Shown in pieces: positions 8,751 to 14,882 of a DNA stretch of 16,982 bases. The stretch comes from JBOGGN01 sp050744165. Lineage in GTDB: Bacteria; Actinomycetota; Acidimicrobiia; Acidimicrobiales; Palsa-688. A program made the position numbers and the translations under genes. The stretch is taken from assembly GCA_050744165.1 (NCBI GenBank), contig JBOGGN010000451.1, positions 1 to 16,982 on the forward strand, written 5' to 3'. The notes under the pieces were generated by a model, which worked only from the letters and a program-made list of their open reading frames with translations, had not been told where the DNA came from and did not search any database. Each line of letters begins with the position of its first letter. Position 1 is the stretch's first letter.

Positions 8751-8765
8751 CGTGTGACCCATCCC

Positions 8766-8771
8766 ACACTA
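8766..8771 (-). promoter_or_regulatory. Possible -10 element of the decarboxylase
   Basis: The minus strand reads TAGTGT, 28 nt before the GTG at 8737. Transcription starting about 7 nt downstream would give a leader of roughly 20 nt that carries the Shine-Dalgarno. It lies in the short interval shared with the divergent cyclase gene. Confidence 0.35.
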
Positions 8772-8801
8772 CGGAACCTGCCGCCTCGATTGGCGGGGAA
8801 A

Positions 8802-8807
8802 TACCCT
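8802..8807 (+). promoter_or_regulatory. Possible -10 element of the FHA-cyclase gene
   Basis: TACCCT is followed by 9 nt and then the ATG at 8817, compatible with a leaderless or nearly leaderless mRNA. The identical hexamer TACCCT precedes the cNMP-binding-domain gene on the other strand. Confidence 0.4.
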
Positions 8808-8816
8808 CATTGCCTG

Positions 8817-9779
8817 ATGTCAGCACCTGGCTCCGGCGCCCTGCCTCCCCCGGCCTATGTGATCCTCGACTCGGGGAGGCCCGCCGAGCGGGCGGTACCT
8901 GTCCCCCTGCGCCTTGTGATCGGGCGGGAACCGACCAGTGCCGACCCCGACCAACAGCTCCGCCTCCAGGACCCTTCGGTGTCCCGCCACCACGCCGAGA
9001 TCCGCCTTGACCTCGGCCGAGGGGCTGCCGTCATTGTCGACACCAGCACCAACGGCACCTGGCTCAACGGGGTCCGGATCGAGCGGGCGGTGCCCATCCC
9101 GTTGGAGGATGGTGACGTAGTGGGCATCGGATCCTCACAGCTGCTGTTCCGCTCGAACATGCCCCGCCGGGCGGCAGGCGAGTCCGAGGCCCAGGACCAC
9201 CGGGAGACGGTTCTCCGGCTGGCGCCCACGACCATGGCGCTGGTCGTCGGCGACGTTGTCGGGTACAGCACCATCGCCCAGGTGACCCCGGGCGTGGTGC
9301 TGGTCCAGGCCATGGACCGACTCTTCGGTGCCCTCCGCATCAAGCTGCGAGCCCGGCGGGGCACCCTCGCCGACATGCCAGGTGACGCCTTCTTCGCCTT
9401 CTGGGACCTGGAGGCCCGAGCTGGGACGGCCGAGAACGCGGTGGGCTTCGCGTTGGAGGCGGCTACCACCGTGGTTCAGTTGGCGCCGACGCTCGGGCTC
9501 CAGGCCCCGGACGGGACGCCGGTCGCCATGGGCTGGGCGATCGTGGTGGGCGAGGTGGCCGTGAGCCCACTTGGCGCGTCGATCCTTGGCGATGCCACCA
9601 ACCTGGCGTTCCGGTTGTCCGGCGTTGCCGGCCGTGAAGGTCGGCCGACGGTCCTGGCCACCGCCGCTGTCCGCGACCTGCTCGCACCTGCCGGGACCTT
9701 CGCCTTCGGCTCACCATTCGAGGTGACGGTCAAGGGCAGGGTGGGTGCCGAAGTCGTCTGCGGCGTGACGGCTTCGTAG
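8817..9779 (+). CDS. FHA domain-class III nucleotide cyclase
   Basis: A 320-residue cytosolic protein. The N-terminal FHA domain (about 30-112) has IGRE, SVSRHHAEI (54-62) and TSTNGTWLNG (76-85), the residues that bind phosphothreonine peptides. The C-terminal class III cyclase domain (about 136-318) has both metal aspartates, D146 in VVGDVVGYS and D190 in MPGDAFFAF, and the transition-state pair N262 and R266 in GDATNLAFRL, so catalysis looks intact. The base-selecting positions are unusual. By eye, the lysine of adenylate cyclases is D186 and the aspartate is S255, closer to the Glu/Cys pair of guanylate cyclases. The product could therefore be cAMP or cGMP. The start is ATG 8817, because upstream codons of the frame overlap the decarboxylase and its promoter. 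The FHA domain implies control by a Ser/Thr kinase. None is encoded here. Confidence 0.92.
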   Translation: MSAPGSGALPPPAYVILDSGRPAERAVPVPLRLVIGREPTSADPDQQLRLQDPSVSRHHAEIRLDLGRGAAVIVDTSTNGTWLNGVRIERAVPIPLEDGDVVGIGSSQLLFRSNMPRRAAGESEAQDHRETVLRLAPTTMALVVGDVVGYSTIAQVTPGVVLVQAMDRLFGALRIKLRARRGTLADMPGDAFFAFWDLEARAGTAENAVGFALEAATTVVQLAPTLGLQAPDGTPVAMGWAIVVGEVAVSPLGASILGDATNLAFRLSGVAGREGRPTVLATAAVRDLLAPAGTFAFGSPFEVTVKGRVGAEVVCGVTAS

Positions 9780-9804
9780 CGCCCGCGGCCGTTGCCGGCG
9801 GGCG
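9780..9804 (+). terminator. Stem-loop directly after the cyclase stop
   Basis: CGCCCGC (9780-9786) pairs with GCGGGCG (9798-9804). An inner GGC/GCC pairing closes a CGTT loop, with one bulged G. It begins immediately after the TAG stop. There is no U-tract, as is common in high-GC Actinomycetota, so termination is plausible but unproven. Confidence 0.4.
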
Positions 9805-9866
9805 CGGGCGCGGCCGCTCGTTCTGACGGCTGGCTTGCACCATCGGAGGCCACGGCCGGTGTTGGC

Positions 9867-9872
9867 TACCGT
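9867..9872 (+). promoter_or_regulatory. Predicted -10 element of homospermidine synthase (leaderless)
   Basis: TACCGT, then GCGGGC, then GTG at 9879. It has the same 6-nt spacing as glyA. It supports GTG 9879 over the upstream TTG at 9792 as the start. Confidence 0.5.
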
Positions 9873-9878
9873 GCGGGC

Positions 9879-11336
9879 GTGTCGTTCACGGGCCGCATAC
9901 TGGTGATCGGGCTCGGCAGCGTCAGCCGCTGCCTGCTGCCGATGATGTTCGACCAGCTTCCGGCGGCGCCCGCCCAGTACACGGTCATCGACTTCGCAGA
10001 CGTTGCCGACGAGGCCCGCAGGGTCGTCGAGCGGGGGGCCAGCTTCGTGGCCGCCAAGGTCACCAAGGACAACTACGCGCACCTGCTCGGTTGCTACGCC
10101 GGCCCTGGCGACCTAATAGTCGACCTGGCCTGGAACATTGGCACCGCCGACTTGCTCGACTGGTGCCGCCATCAAGGTGTCCTTTACGTCAACGCGTCCC
10201 TCGAGGTCTGGGATCCCTACGGCGGCGCCCTCTCCATGCCACCGACCGAGCGGACCCTGTATGCCCGCCACATGGCGCTGCGGGACATGATCACCCGGTG
10301 GGGCGACAACGGGGGACCGACAGCGGTCATCGACCACGGCGCCAACCCGGGCTTGGTGTCCCACTTCGTGAAGGCGGGACTGGCCGACATCGCCGACCGG
10401 TGGTTGGAGCCCAACGCGGCGCCGATCGGTCCCGCACGCGAGGCGGTGGCCGTGGCCCGCGCCGGCGGCGACTGGGCCGAGTTGTCCCGCTCCCTCGGGG
10501 TGACCGTCATCCACATCTCCGAGCGGGATACCCAGATCAGCACCGCCCCCAAACGCGAAAACGAGTTCGTCAACACGTGGTCCGTGGAAGGCTTCTTCGA
10601 AGAGGGGACGGCGCCCGCCGAGATGGGCTGGGGCACCCACGAGAAATCCCTCCCGCCCGGCGCCCATGTCCACGAGAGGGGTCCCAGCAACCAGATTTGC
10701 CTGTCCCACCCCGGGTGTCGGACCTGGGTACGTTCCTGGGTGCCCATGGGCTCGATCGTGGGAATGGTCATCCGCCACGGCGAGGCATTCTCGATCTCAG
10801 AGGCGTTGACGGTGTGGCGCGACGGCATCGCCGAATACCGCCCCACTGTGCATTACGCCTATTGCCCCTGCGACGCCGCCATTGCCAGCCTCCATGAGCT
10901 TCACATGCGCAATGACGGCTTGCAGCCAGCGCAGCGGATCATGAACGACGACATCATCGACGGGCGCGACGAGCTGGGGTGCCTACTAATGGGCCATCCC
11001 TTTACCAGCTGGTGGATCGGGTCGCTGCTCGATATCCATGAGGCTCGAACGCTGGTGCCCCACCAGAATGCGACGACGCTCCAAGTGGCAGCGGGCCTCC
11101 TCGGTGCTGTCGAATGGATGCTGGACAACCGAGCCGAGGGGGTTCGCCTCCCCGACGACCTGCCCTACGACCGTATTCTGGCGTTGACTCGGCCATATCT
11201 GGGGCCATTCCTATCTGTACCGACGGATTGGACACCGTTGCAGGATTGGGATGACCTTTTCGGCGATTACGGGCGGCCGAAGCCAGCCGAATCGGACCGC
11301 TGGCAGTTCTCGAGTTTCCTTGTCCGAGGGCCCTGA
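9879..11336 (+). CDS. hss: Homospermidine synthase
   Basis: An NAD-dependent enzyme making sym-homospermidine from two putrescines (or putrescine plus spermidine) in the cytosol. It has 485 residues; the Blastochloris viridis enzyme has about 477. Recalled features of that enzyme are matched along the whole chain: the N-terminal nucleotide-binding loop VIGLGSVSR (9-17), ASLEVWDPY with E109, GANPGLVSHFVK with N156, HISERDTQ with E215, NTWSVEGF with the active-site W234, SISEALTVW, HYAYCPC (325-331), HQNATTLQV, and the C-terminal RPYLGPFLSVPTDWTP and WQFSSFLVR. The family's HYAYHPC motif reads HYAYCPC here, a His-to-Cys change. The start is GTG 9879; the 29 codons upstream fall in the hairpin and promoter region. 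It lies 99 nt after the cyclase on the same strand, but with its own -10. The decarboxylase nearby would supply putrescine. Confidence 0.95.
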   Translation: MSFTGRILVIGLGSVSRCLLPMMFDQLPAAPAQYTVIDFADVADEARRVVERGASFVAAKVTKDNYAHLLGCYAGPGDLIVDLAWNIGTADLLDWCRHQGVLYVNASLEVWDPYGGALSMPPTERTLYARHMALRDMITRWGDNGGPTAVIDHGANPGLVSHFVKAGLADIADRWLEPNAAPIGPAREAVAVARAGGDWAELSRSLGVTVIHISERDTQISTAPKRENEFVNTWSVEGFFEEGTAPAEMGWGTHEKSLPPGAHVHERGPSNQICLSHPGCRTWVRSWVPMGSIVGMVIRHGEAFSISEALTVWRDGIAEYRPTVHYAYCPCDAAIASLHELHMRNDGLQPAQRIMNDDIIDGRDELGCLLMGHPFTSWWIGSLLDIHEARTLVPHQNATTLQVAAGLLGAVEWMLDNRAEGVRLPDDLPYDRILALTRPYLGPFLSVPTDWTPLQDWDDLFGDYGRPKPAESDRWQFSSFLVRGP

Positions 11337-11379
11337 GCGCAGGACGGGCCGTGCCCGCACGCCCGGTCGGTCCGACCGC

Positions 11380-11408
11380 AGAGGGAAAAAAGAACCTGGC
11401 CCTCTTTT
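11380..11408 (+). terminator. Possible intrinsic terminator after homospermidine synthase
   Basis: AGAGGG (11380-11385) and CCCTCT (11400-11405) form a 6-bp stem around a 14-nt A-rich loop, followed by T residues through 11408. It lies 44 nt after the stop. The stem is short and the T run brief, so the call is tentative. Confidence 0.35.
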
Positions 11409-11542
11409 CCATCCTGAGTTGGAGCCGCACGACGCCCTACGCTTCAGCGGTGATCCAGCGACAGCTACGCGAGCTCGGCCATACGCGAACCGCAGTCGGC
11501 ATGACCGAGTCCACGTTCGACGCCCAGGCCAGGGGCTGACGG

Positions 11543-12124
11543 GTGCGCAAACTCATCTGGACGATGGGAATGTCGCTCGACGGCTACATGGAAGGGCCGA
11601 ACCGCGAAATCGACTGGCACATGGTCGACGACGAGCTCTTCGGCCACATGGTCAGATGGCTGGGCGACGCCGGTGGTTTCCTCGAAGGGCGGGTCACCTA
11701 TGAGCTGATGGCGGCGTACTGGCCGACCGCCGGCCAGGACCCGTCCGCCACGCCGATGGTCGTCGAGTTCGCGCGGATCTGGCGGGACATGCCGAAGGTT
11801 GTCTACTCGCGCACCTTGGAGCGGGCCGACTGGAACGCCACGGTCGTCCACGACGTCGTACCCGCCGAGGTGCTCGCCCTCAAGGCACAGCCTGGCGGCG
11901 ACCTCGTCGTCGGCGGCTCCGACCTGGGCGCAGAGTTCGCCCACCACGACCTGATCGATGAGTACCGGCTGTACGTGCACCCCATCGTGATCGGGCGGGG
12001 CACGCCGATGCTCCGGCCGACGGATGCCAAGGTCCCCTTGCGACTGATCGAGACCCACACCTTCGGGAACGGCGTGGTCATGCTGCGCTACGAGCGGCGA
12101 CCGATGGAACCCACCGGCGGGTGA
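11543..12124 (+). CDS. DHFR/RibD C-terminal-fold reductase family protein
   Basis: A 193-residue cytosolic protein with the fold shared by dihydrofolate reductase and the RibD reductase domain. Such stand-alone proteins bind NADPH, but their substrates are mostly unknown. Visible motifs are the N-terminal MGMSLDGYMEGP (8-19), LEGRVTYELM, a KVVYSRTL strand, the glycine-rich DLVVGGSDLGAEF loop expected to contact NADPH, and the C-terminal VHPIVIGRGTPML. The start is GTG 11543, just after a weak AGGGG. A strong hairpin follows the stop, so it looks monocistronic. The length is normal for the family and no key segment seems missing. It is not a housekeeping FolA. Confidence 0.9.
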   Translation: MRKLIWTMGMSLDGYMEGPNREIDWHMVDDELFGHMVRWLGDAGGFLEGRVTYELMAAYWPTAGQDPSATPMVVEFARIWRDMPKVVYSRTLERADWNATVVHDVVPAEVLALKAQPGGDLVVGGSDLGAEFAHHDLIDEYRLYVHPIVIGRGTPMLRPTDAKVPLRLIETHTFGNGVVMLRYERRPMEPTGG

Positions 12125-12140
12125 TCCTTCCGGGCCCGTC

Positions 12141-12161
12141 TCTGCGCCGCGGCGGCGCAGA
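12141..12161 (+). terminator. Perfect 9-bp hairpin downstream of the reductase gene
   Basis: TCTGCGCCG, loop CGG, then CGGCGCAGA. It starts 17 nt after the stop at 12124. The stem is perfect and very GC-rich, with no U-tract. It probably acts as a terminator between the reductase and the lipoprotein gene. Confidence 0.5.
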
Positions 12162-12222
12162 TGGGTCACGCCAGTAGCGGCATAAGGAGAGGTAGAGAGC
12201 GACATCGCCGCGGTGTCGCGCC

Positions 12223-12229
12223 GGGGAGG
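12223..12229 (+). promoter_or_regulatory. Shine-Dalgarno choosing the lipoprotein start
   Basis: GGGGAGG lies 4 nt before the ATG at 12234. The frame also has a GTG at 12213, but this site and the compact signal peptide favour 12234. Confidence 0.6.
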
Positions 12230-12233
12230 CGAC

Positions 12234-13223
12234 ATGTCGAGGACTCGCGTTCAACGTTCCCTGCTGGGGGCCGCGCTCATGGTGACCGCCCTCGTTGGCT
12301 GCTCCAAGTCCTCTAAGCGACTCGGCGACCAGCCGGAACTGGTCGCCGCGGTGAAGGCCTACCTGGCTGCGGAGTCCATGGGATTCGCGTCCGGCAACCC
12401 GGCGCTGGCGGCGTCACTCGCCAGCGGAGATGCGGCGACCGAGAACCAGGTCGCCGCCGCCGCCCTCCAGAGCCAGATGGAGCACGGCGACCCGACGAAC
12501 TATGCCTATTCGGTGGTCGCAGTCACGGCCTTCCCCCTCGATGGCGGCGCCACCAACTTCATCTCGGAGGACACGACGCGAGACGACTCCGACGGCGGCA
12601 TCGGCCGGTACCTCGATTTGTTCCAGCGACCGGGCCCCTCGGGCACGTGGCGAGTTTTTGCCGGCGTGGGATTGAACGCCAACATCGACGCGCCCACGCT
12701 CCGGCTCACGGCCGGAGGCGCCCACCTGCTGACCGCGGCCGAGGCGCAAGCGGTCGGCGCCGATCCCCAAGCGATCGCCAGCCGATACGTCAGCGCCATG
12801 AATGCCGGTGTTGACACGGGCCAGTTGGAATCTGGGACTTTCGCGCCCAGCGCCTCCACGACCGGAGTCGTCGATTCCGAGCTCACCTTCAAGGAAATCT
12901 ATGACCTCGATGGCAGTGGGACACTCACCTGGACGGCGCGCCCCGGGGGCGACGATGTGCAGTTGGCCAATGGCGTTTTGGTCTTTTGCTCCGCCCAAGA
13001 GGTGAAAACGATCAACCGGGCTACCTACGGCAACACCAACTATTTCGTGACCCAGGATGCTCAGGAGCGCTCGTTTGGCGGCTTGCTGGCGCCGGGCAAC
13101 TACGCCAGCATCACCGAAACAATGCTGGTGAGCTTGGCCGTCGTGGTGCCCCGATCGGGGCTGCCCGATGTGGTTGGCATGGATGAATCGACCACGTCGG
13201 TGACCGACACGCTTGCCCGCTAG
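12234..13223 (+). CDS. Predicted lipoprotein of unknown function
   Basis: A 329-residue exported protein that I do not recognise. The N-terminus is a lipoprotein signal: basic MSRTRVQR, a hydrophobic run LLGAALMVTA, then the lipobox LVGC with C23 as the lipidated residue, followed by a Ser/Lys-rich tether. The mature part begins with a region resembling small actinobacterial domains built on AVKAYLAAESMGFASG, a helix-rich start that may be a substrate- or protein-binding fold. It continues as mixed alpha/beta sequence containing DLDGSGTLTW, which is only superficially like a calcium loop. No catalytic motif is visible. It has a clear Shine-Dalgarno, unlike most genes here. The gene converges with sua5, whose stop lies 30 nt beyond its own. 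A role at the outer face of the cytoplasmic membrane is inferred from the lipobox only. Confidence 0.85.
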   Translation: MSRTRVQRSLLGAALMVTALVGCSKSSKRLGDQPELVAAVKAYLAAESMGFASGNPALAASLASGDAATENQVAAAALQSQMEHGDPTNYAYSVVAVTAFPLDGGATNFISEDTTRDDSDGGIGRYLDLFQRPGPSGTWRVFAGVGLNANIDAPTLRLTAGGAHLLTAAEAQAVGADPQAIASRYVSAMNAGVDTGQLESGTFAPSASTTGVVDSELTFKEIYDLDGSGTLTWTARPGGDDVQLANGVLVFCSAQEVKTINRATYGNTNYFVTQDAQERSFGGLLAPGNYASITETMLVSLAVVVPRSGLPDVVGMDESTTSVTDTLAR

Positions 13224-13253
13224 GCGGCGCCGCGTCGAACCGGCCCTCGGGCA

Positions 13254-13874
13254 TCAGAGTTCTGCCAGCACCAGCTCCCAGGGCAGGCGGCCGAGCCGCA
13301 GCAACCGGGGCTCGGCACCGGTGCAGTCCACGACGGTCGACGGGCTGCCGGCGCAGGTGCCGGCGTCAAGGACGATCTCCACCCGCGTGCCCAGCTGTTC
13401 CAGAACCCCGGCCGCGGTGCTGGCCGGGGCTTCGCCGTGGCGGTTGGCGCTGGTGGTGGCGATGGGACCGACGAGGCGGCACAGGGCCCGGGGTACGGGG
13501 TGATCAGGGCACCGAAGACCGATGGTCTCATCGTCGCTGCCGAGATCGGCGTTCAGATCGGGCCGACGGGGCAGGACGACCGTCAGCGCGCCGGGCCAGA
13601 ACCGGGCCAGGAGACGCTCCGCCGCGGGCGGGACCATGGTCGCCACCGACAACGCCTGCTCCACGTCGGCCACCAGGACCGGCAGCTCGAAGGTCCGGGG
13701 GCGGCCCTTGGCCTTGAAGAGACGGTCCGTCGCCCCGGCCCGAAAGGGGTCGGCGGCCACCCCGTACACGGTGTCGGTCGGCACGCCGGCGATGCCCCCG
13801 GCTCGCAACACCGCAGCAGCTGCTTCGATCGCCGCTGTGGGAGGCGGGTCACCGTGGGCATCGACGATGGTCAC
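13254..13874 (-). CDS. sua5: L-threonylcarbamoyladenylate synthase (Sua5/YrdC family)
   Basis: It makes threonylcarbamoyl-AMP from threonine, bicarbonate and ATP, the first step of the t6A37 modification in ANN-decoding tRNAs. The 206-residue protein has a YrdC domain only and lacks the C-terminal Sua5 domain. Motifs are PTDTVYGVA (32-40), the basic KAKGRPR (54-60), FWPGALTVVL (92-101), ATTSANRHGEAP (139-150) and STVVDCTG (179-186). The frame runs on upstream to 14633, but that part is antisense to the aquaporin gene. GTG 13874 is chosen because the YrdC fold begins there and TAACGT lies 7 nt upstream. In Actinomycetota this gene usually sits next to prmC, glyA/rfe and the atp operon. Here it is about 10.7 kb from glyA on the same strand. 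Confidence 0.94.
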   Translation of the reverse strand: MTIVDAHGDPPPTAAIEAAAAVLRAGGIAGVPTDTVYGVAADPFRAGATDRLFKAKGRPRTFELPVLVADVEQALSVATMVPPAAERLLARFWPGALTVVLPRRPDLNADLGSDDETIGLRCPDHPVPRALCRLVGPIATTSANRHGEAPASTAAGVLEQLGTRVEIVLDAGTCAGSPSTVVDCTGAEPRLLRLGRLPWELVLAEL

Positions 13875-13881
13875 CGGGCCG

Positions 13882-13887
13882 ACGTTA
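13882..13887 (-). promoter_or_regulatory. Predicted -10 element of sua5 (leaderless)
   Basis: The minus strand reads TAACGT, then CGGCCCG, then GTG at 13874. It fixes the start and shows that sua5 has its own promoter, divergent from the aquaporin gene. Confidence 0.5.
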
Positions 13888-14011
13888 CGCGCCAGGCGAG
13901 ATACCTCCGACGCCGACGGAGCCGTCACCTCGGACTGCGGGAGGCACGACTTTGGTGGCGGCGGAGGGGGCGAATACGTCGGTGATGGTCGGCGACGGTT
14001 CGCGGGCCGCT

Positions 14012-14017
14012 TAGCAT
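14012..14017 (+). promoter_or_regulatory. Predicted -10 element of the aquaporin gene (leaderless)
   Basis: TAGCAT, then CATCCCG, then ATG at 14025. The 7-nt spacing equals that of the divergent sua5 promoter, about 125 nt away. Confidence 0.5.
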
Positions 14018-14024
14018 CATCCCG

Positions 14025-14870
14025 ATGCCGGCGGCCACAACGGCGAGGCTGCCGGGGCGGGCGGGCGCTGCCGCCCTCGGCCGGCCTCCGCAAGGTGGTT
14101 GGCACTTCGCCGAATGGTTCTGCGAGTTGGCAGGCACAGCCGTCTTGATGCTCGGCGGCCTCTCCGCGATATGCCTTGATTTCGGCCCGGGCAGTTCGTT
14201 GGCCTCGGTCATTCCCAGCCACTCGGCGAGGCTGTTGATCACCGGTTTGCTGTTCTCGGGCACCGGTTCGCTCGTCGCCGTCAGCCCGCTCGGCCGAAGC
14301 TCGGGCGCCCACCTGAACCCTGCGGTCACCGTCGCCTTCTGGTGGCGGGGCCATGTCCACCACCACGACCTGGCCGGCTACATCGGCGCCCAGGTCGCGG
14401 GCGCGTTGGTGGGCACGGCCCTTGTGCGCTGGTTGTGGGGCGCCACCGCCACGGCGATCAACCTCGGCGTCACCGAGCCCGGCCATGGCGTCTCTCCGAC
14501 TGCGGCGGCGGGGATTGAGGCTGTCATGACCGCCATCCTCGTTCTGTCGATCTTTGTGATGGTCTCCTCCGAGAAATCGGCCCATTGGACGCCGCTGGTC
14601 GTATGGATCGTGGTCGCCGTCTTGGTATGGCAAGGAGCGCCGTTGACCGGGTCGGCGCTTAACCCGGCACGGAGCTTCGCCCCGGCGCTGCTACGCCCGG
14701 ACACCGCCAACCTGTGGGTCTATGTCGTGGGCCCCCTCGCGGGAGCCCTGTTGGCGGTCGCCGTGTTCGCGGTCGTCCCTGGGTTGGAAACCCGCACCTC
14801 GAAGCTGTTCCACGACCCGAAGTACCCAACCACGATGGCGACCACCTTGGTGGTGGCACCCGCCACCTGA
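14025..14870 (+). CDS. MIP/aquaporin family channel
   Basis: A 281-residue membrane channel with six hydrophobic segments and both half-helix signatures, SGAHLNPAVTV (93-103) and TGSALNPARSFAPAL (208-222). R216, after the second NPA, is the selectivity-filter arginine. NPARSF rather than NPARD points to the water-type branch, not the glycerol facilitators. By eye, the position that is His174 in E. coli AqpZ is a valine here (V201), which would widen the filter, so other small neutral solutes are possible. The N-terminus has about 25 extra Ala/Gly/Arg-rich residues. The start is ATG 14025 with TAGCAT 7 nt upstream. It ends 12 nt before the stop of the convergent BNR gene, leaving almost no room for a separate terminator. 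Confidence 0.94.
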   Translation: MPAATTARLPGRAGAAALGRPPQGGWHFAEWFCELAGTAVLMLGGLSAICLDFGPGSSLASVIPSHSARLLITGLLFSGTGSLVAVSPLGRSSGAHLNPAVTVAFWWRGHVHHHDLAGYIGAQVAGALVGTALVRWLWGATATAINLGVTEPGHGVSPTAAAGIEAVMTAILVLSIFVMVSSEKSAHWTPLVVWIVVAVLVWQGAPLTGSALNPARSFAPALLRPDTANLWVYVVGPLAGALLAVAVFAVVPGLETRTSKLFHDPKYPTTMATTLVVAPAT

Positions 14871-14882
14871 CGCTGCGGGGGG

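Noticed and set aside
9792..9878. TTG at 9792 as the homospermidine synthase start
   Set aside because: The extension covers a stem-loop and the TACCGT promoter element, is Ala/Gly-rich, and makes the protein longer than the characterised enzyme.
11351..11539. 62-codon reading frame between homospermidine synthase and the reductase gene, beginning GTG
   Set aside because: No recognised product, no ribosome-binding site, and it spans the terminator-like hairpin at 11380-11408. It could be a gene relic but cannot be supported.
13875..14633. Long upstream extension of the sua5 frame
   Set aside because: It is antisense to the well-supported aquaporin gene, low-complexity in sequence, and a leaderless start at 13874 explains sua5 fully.
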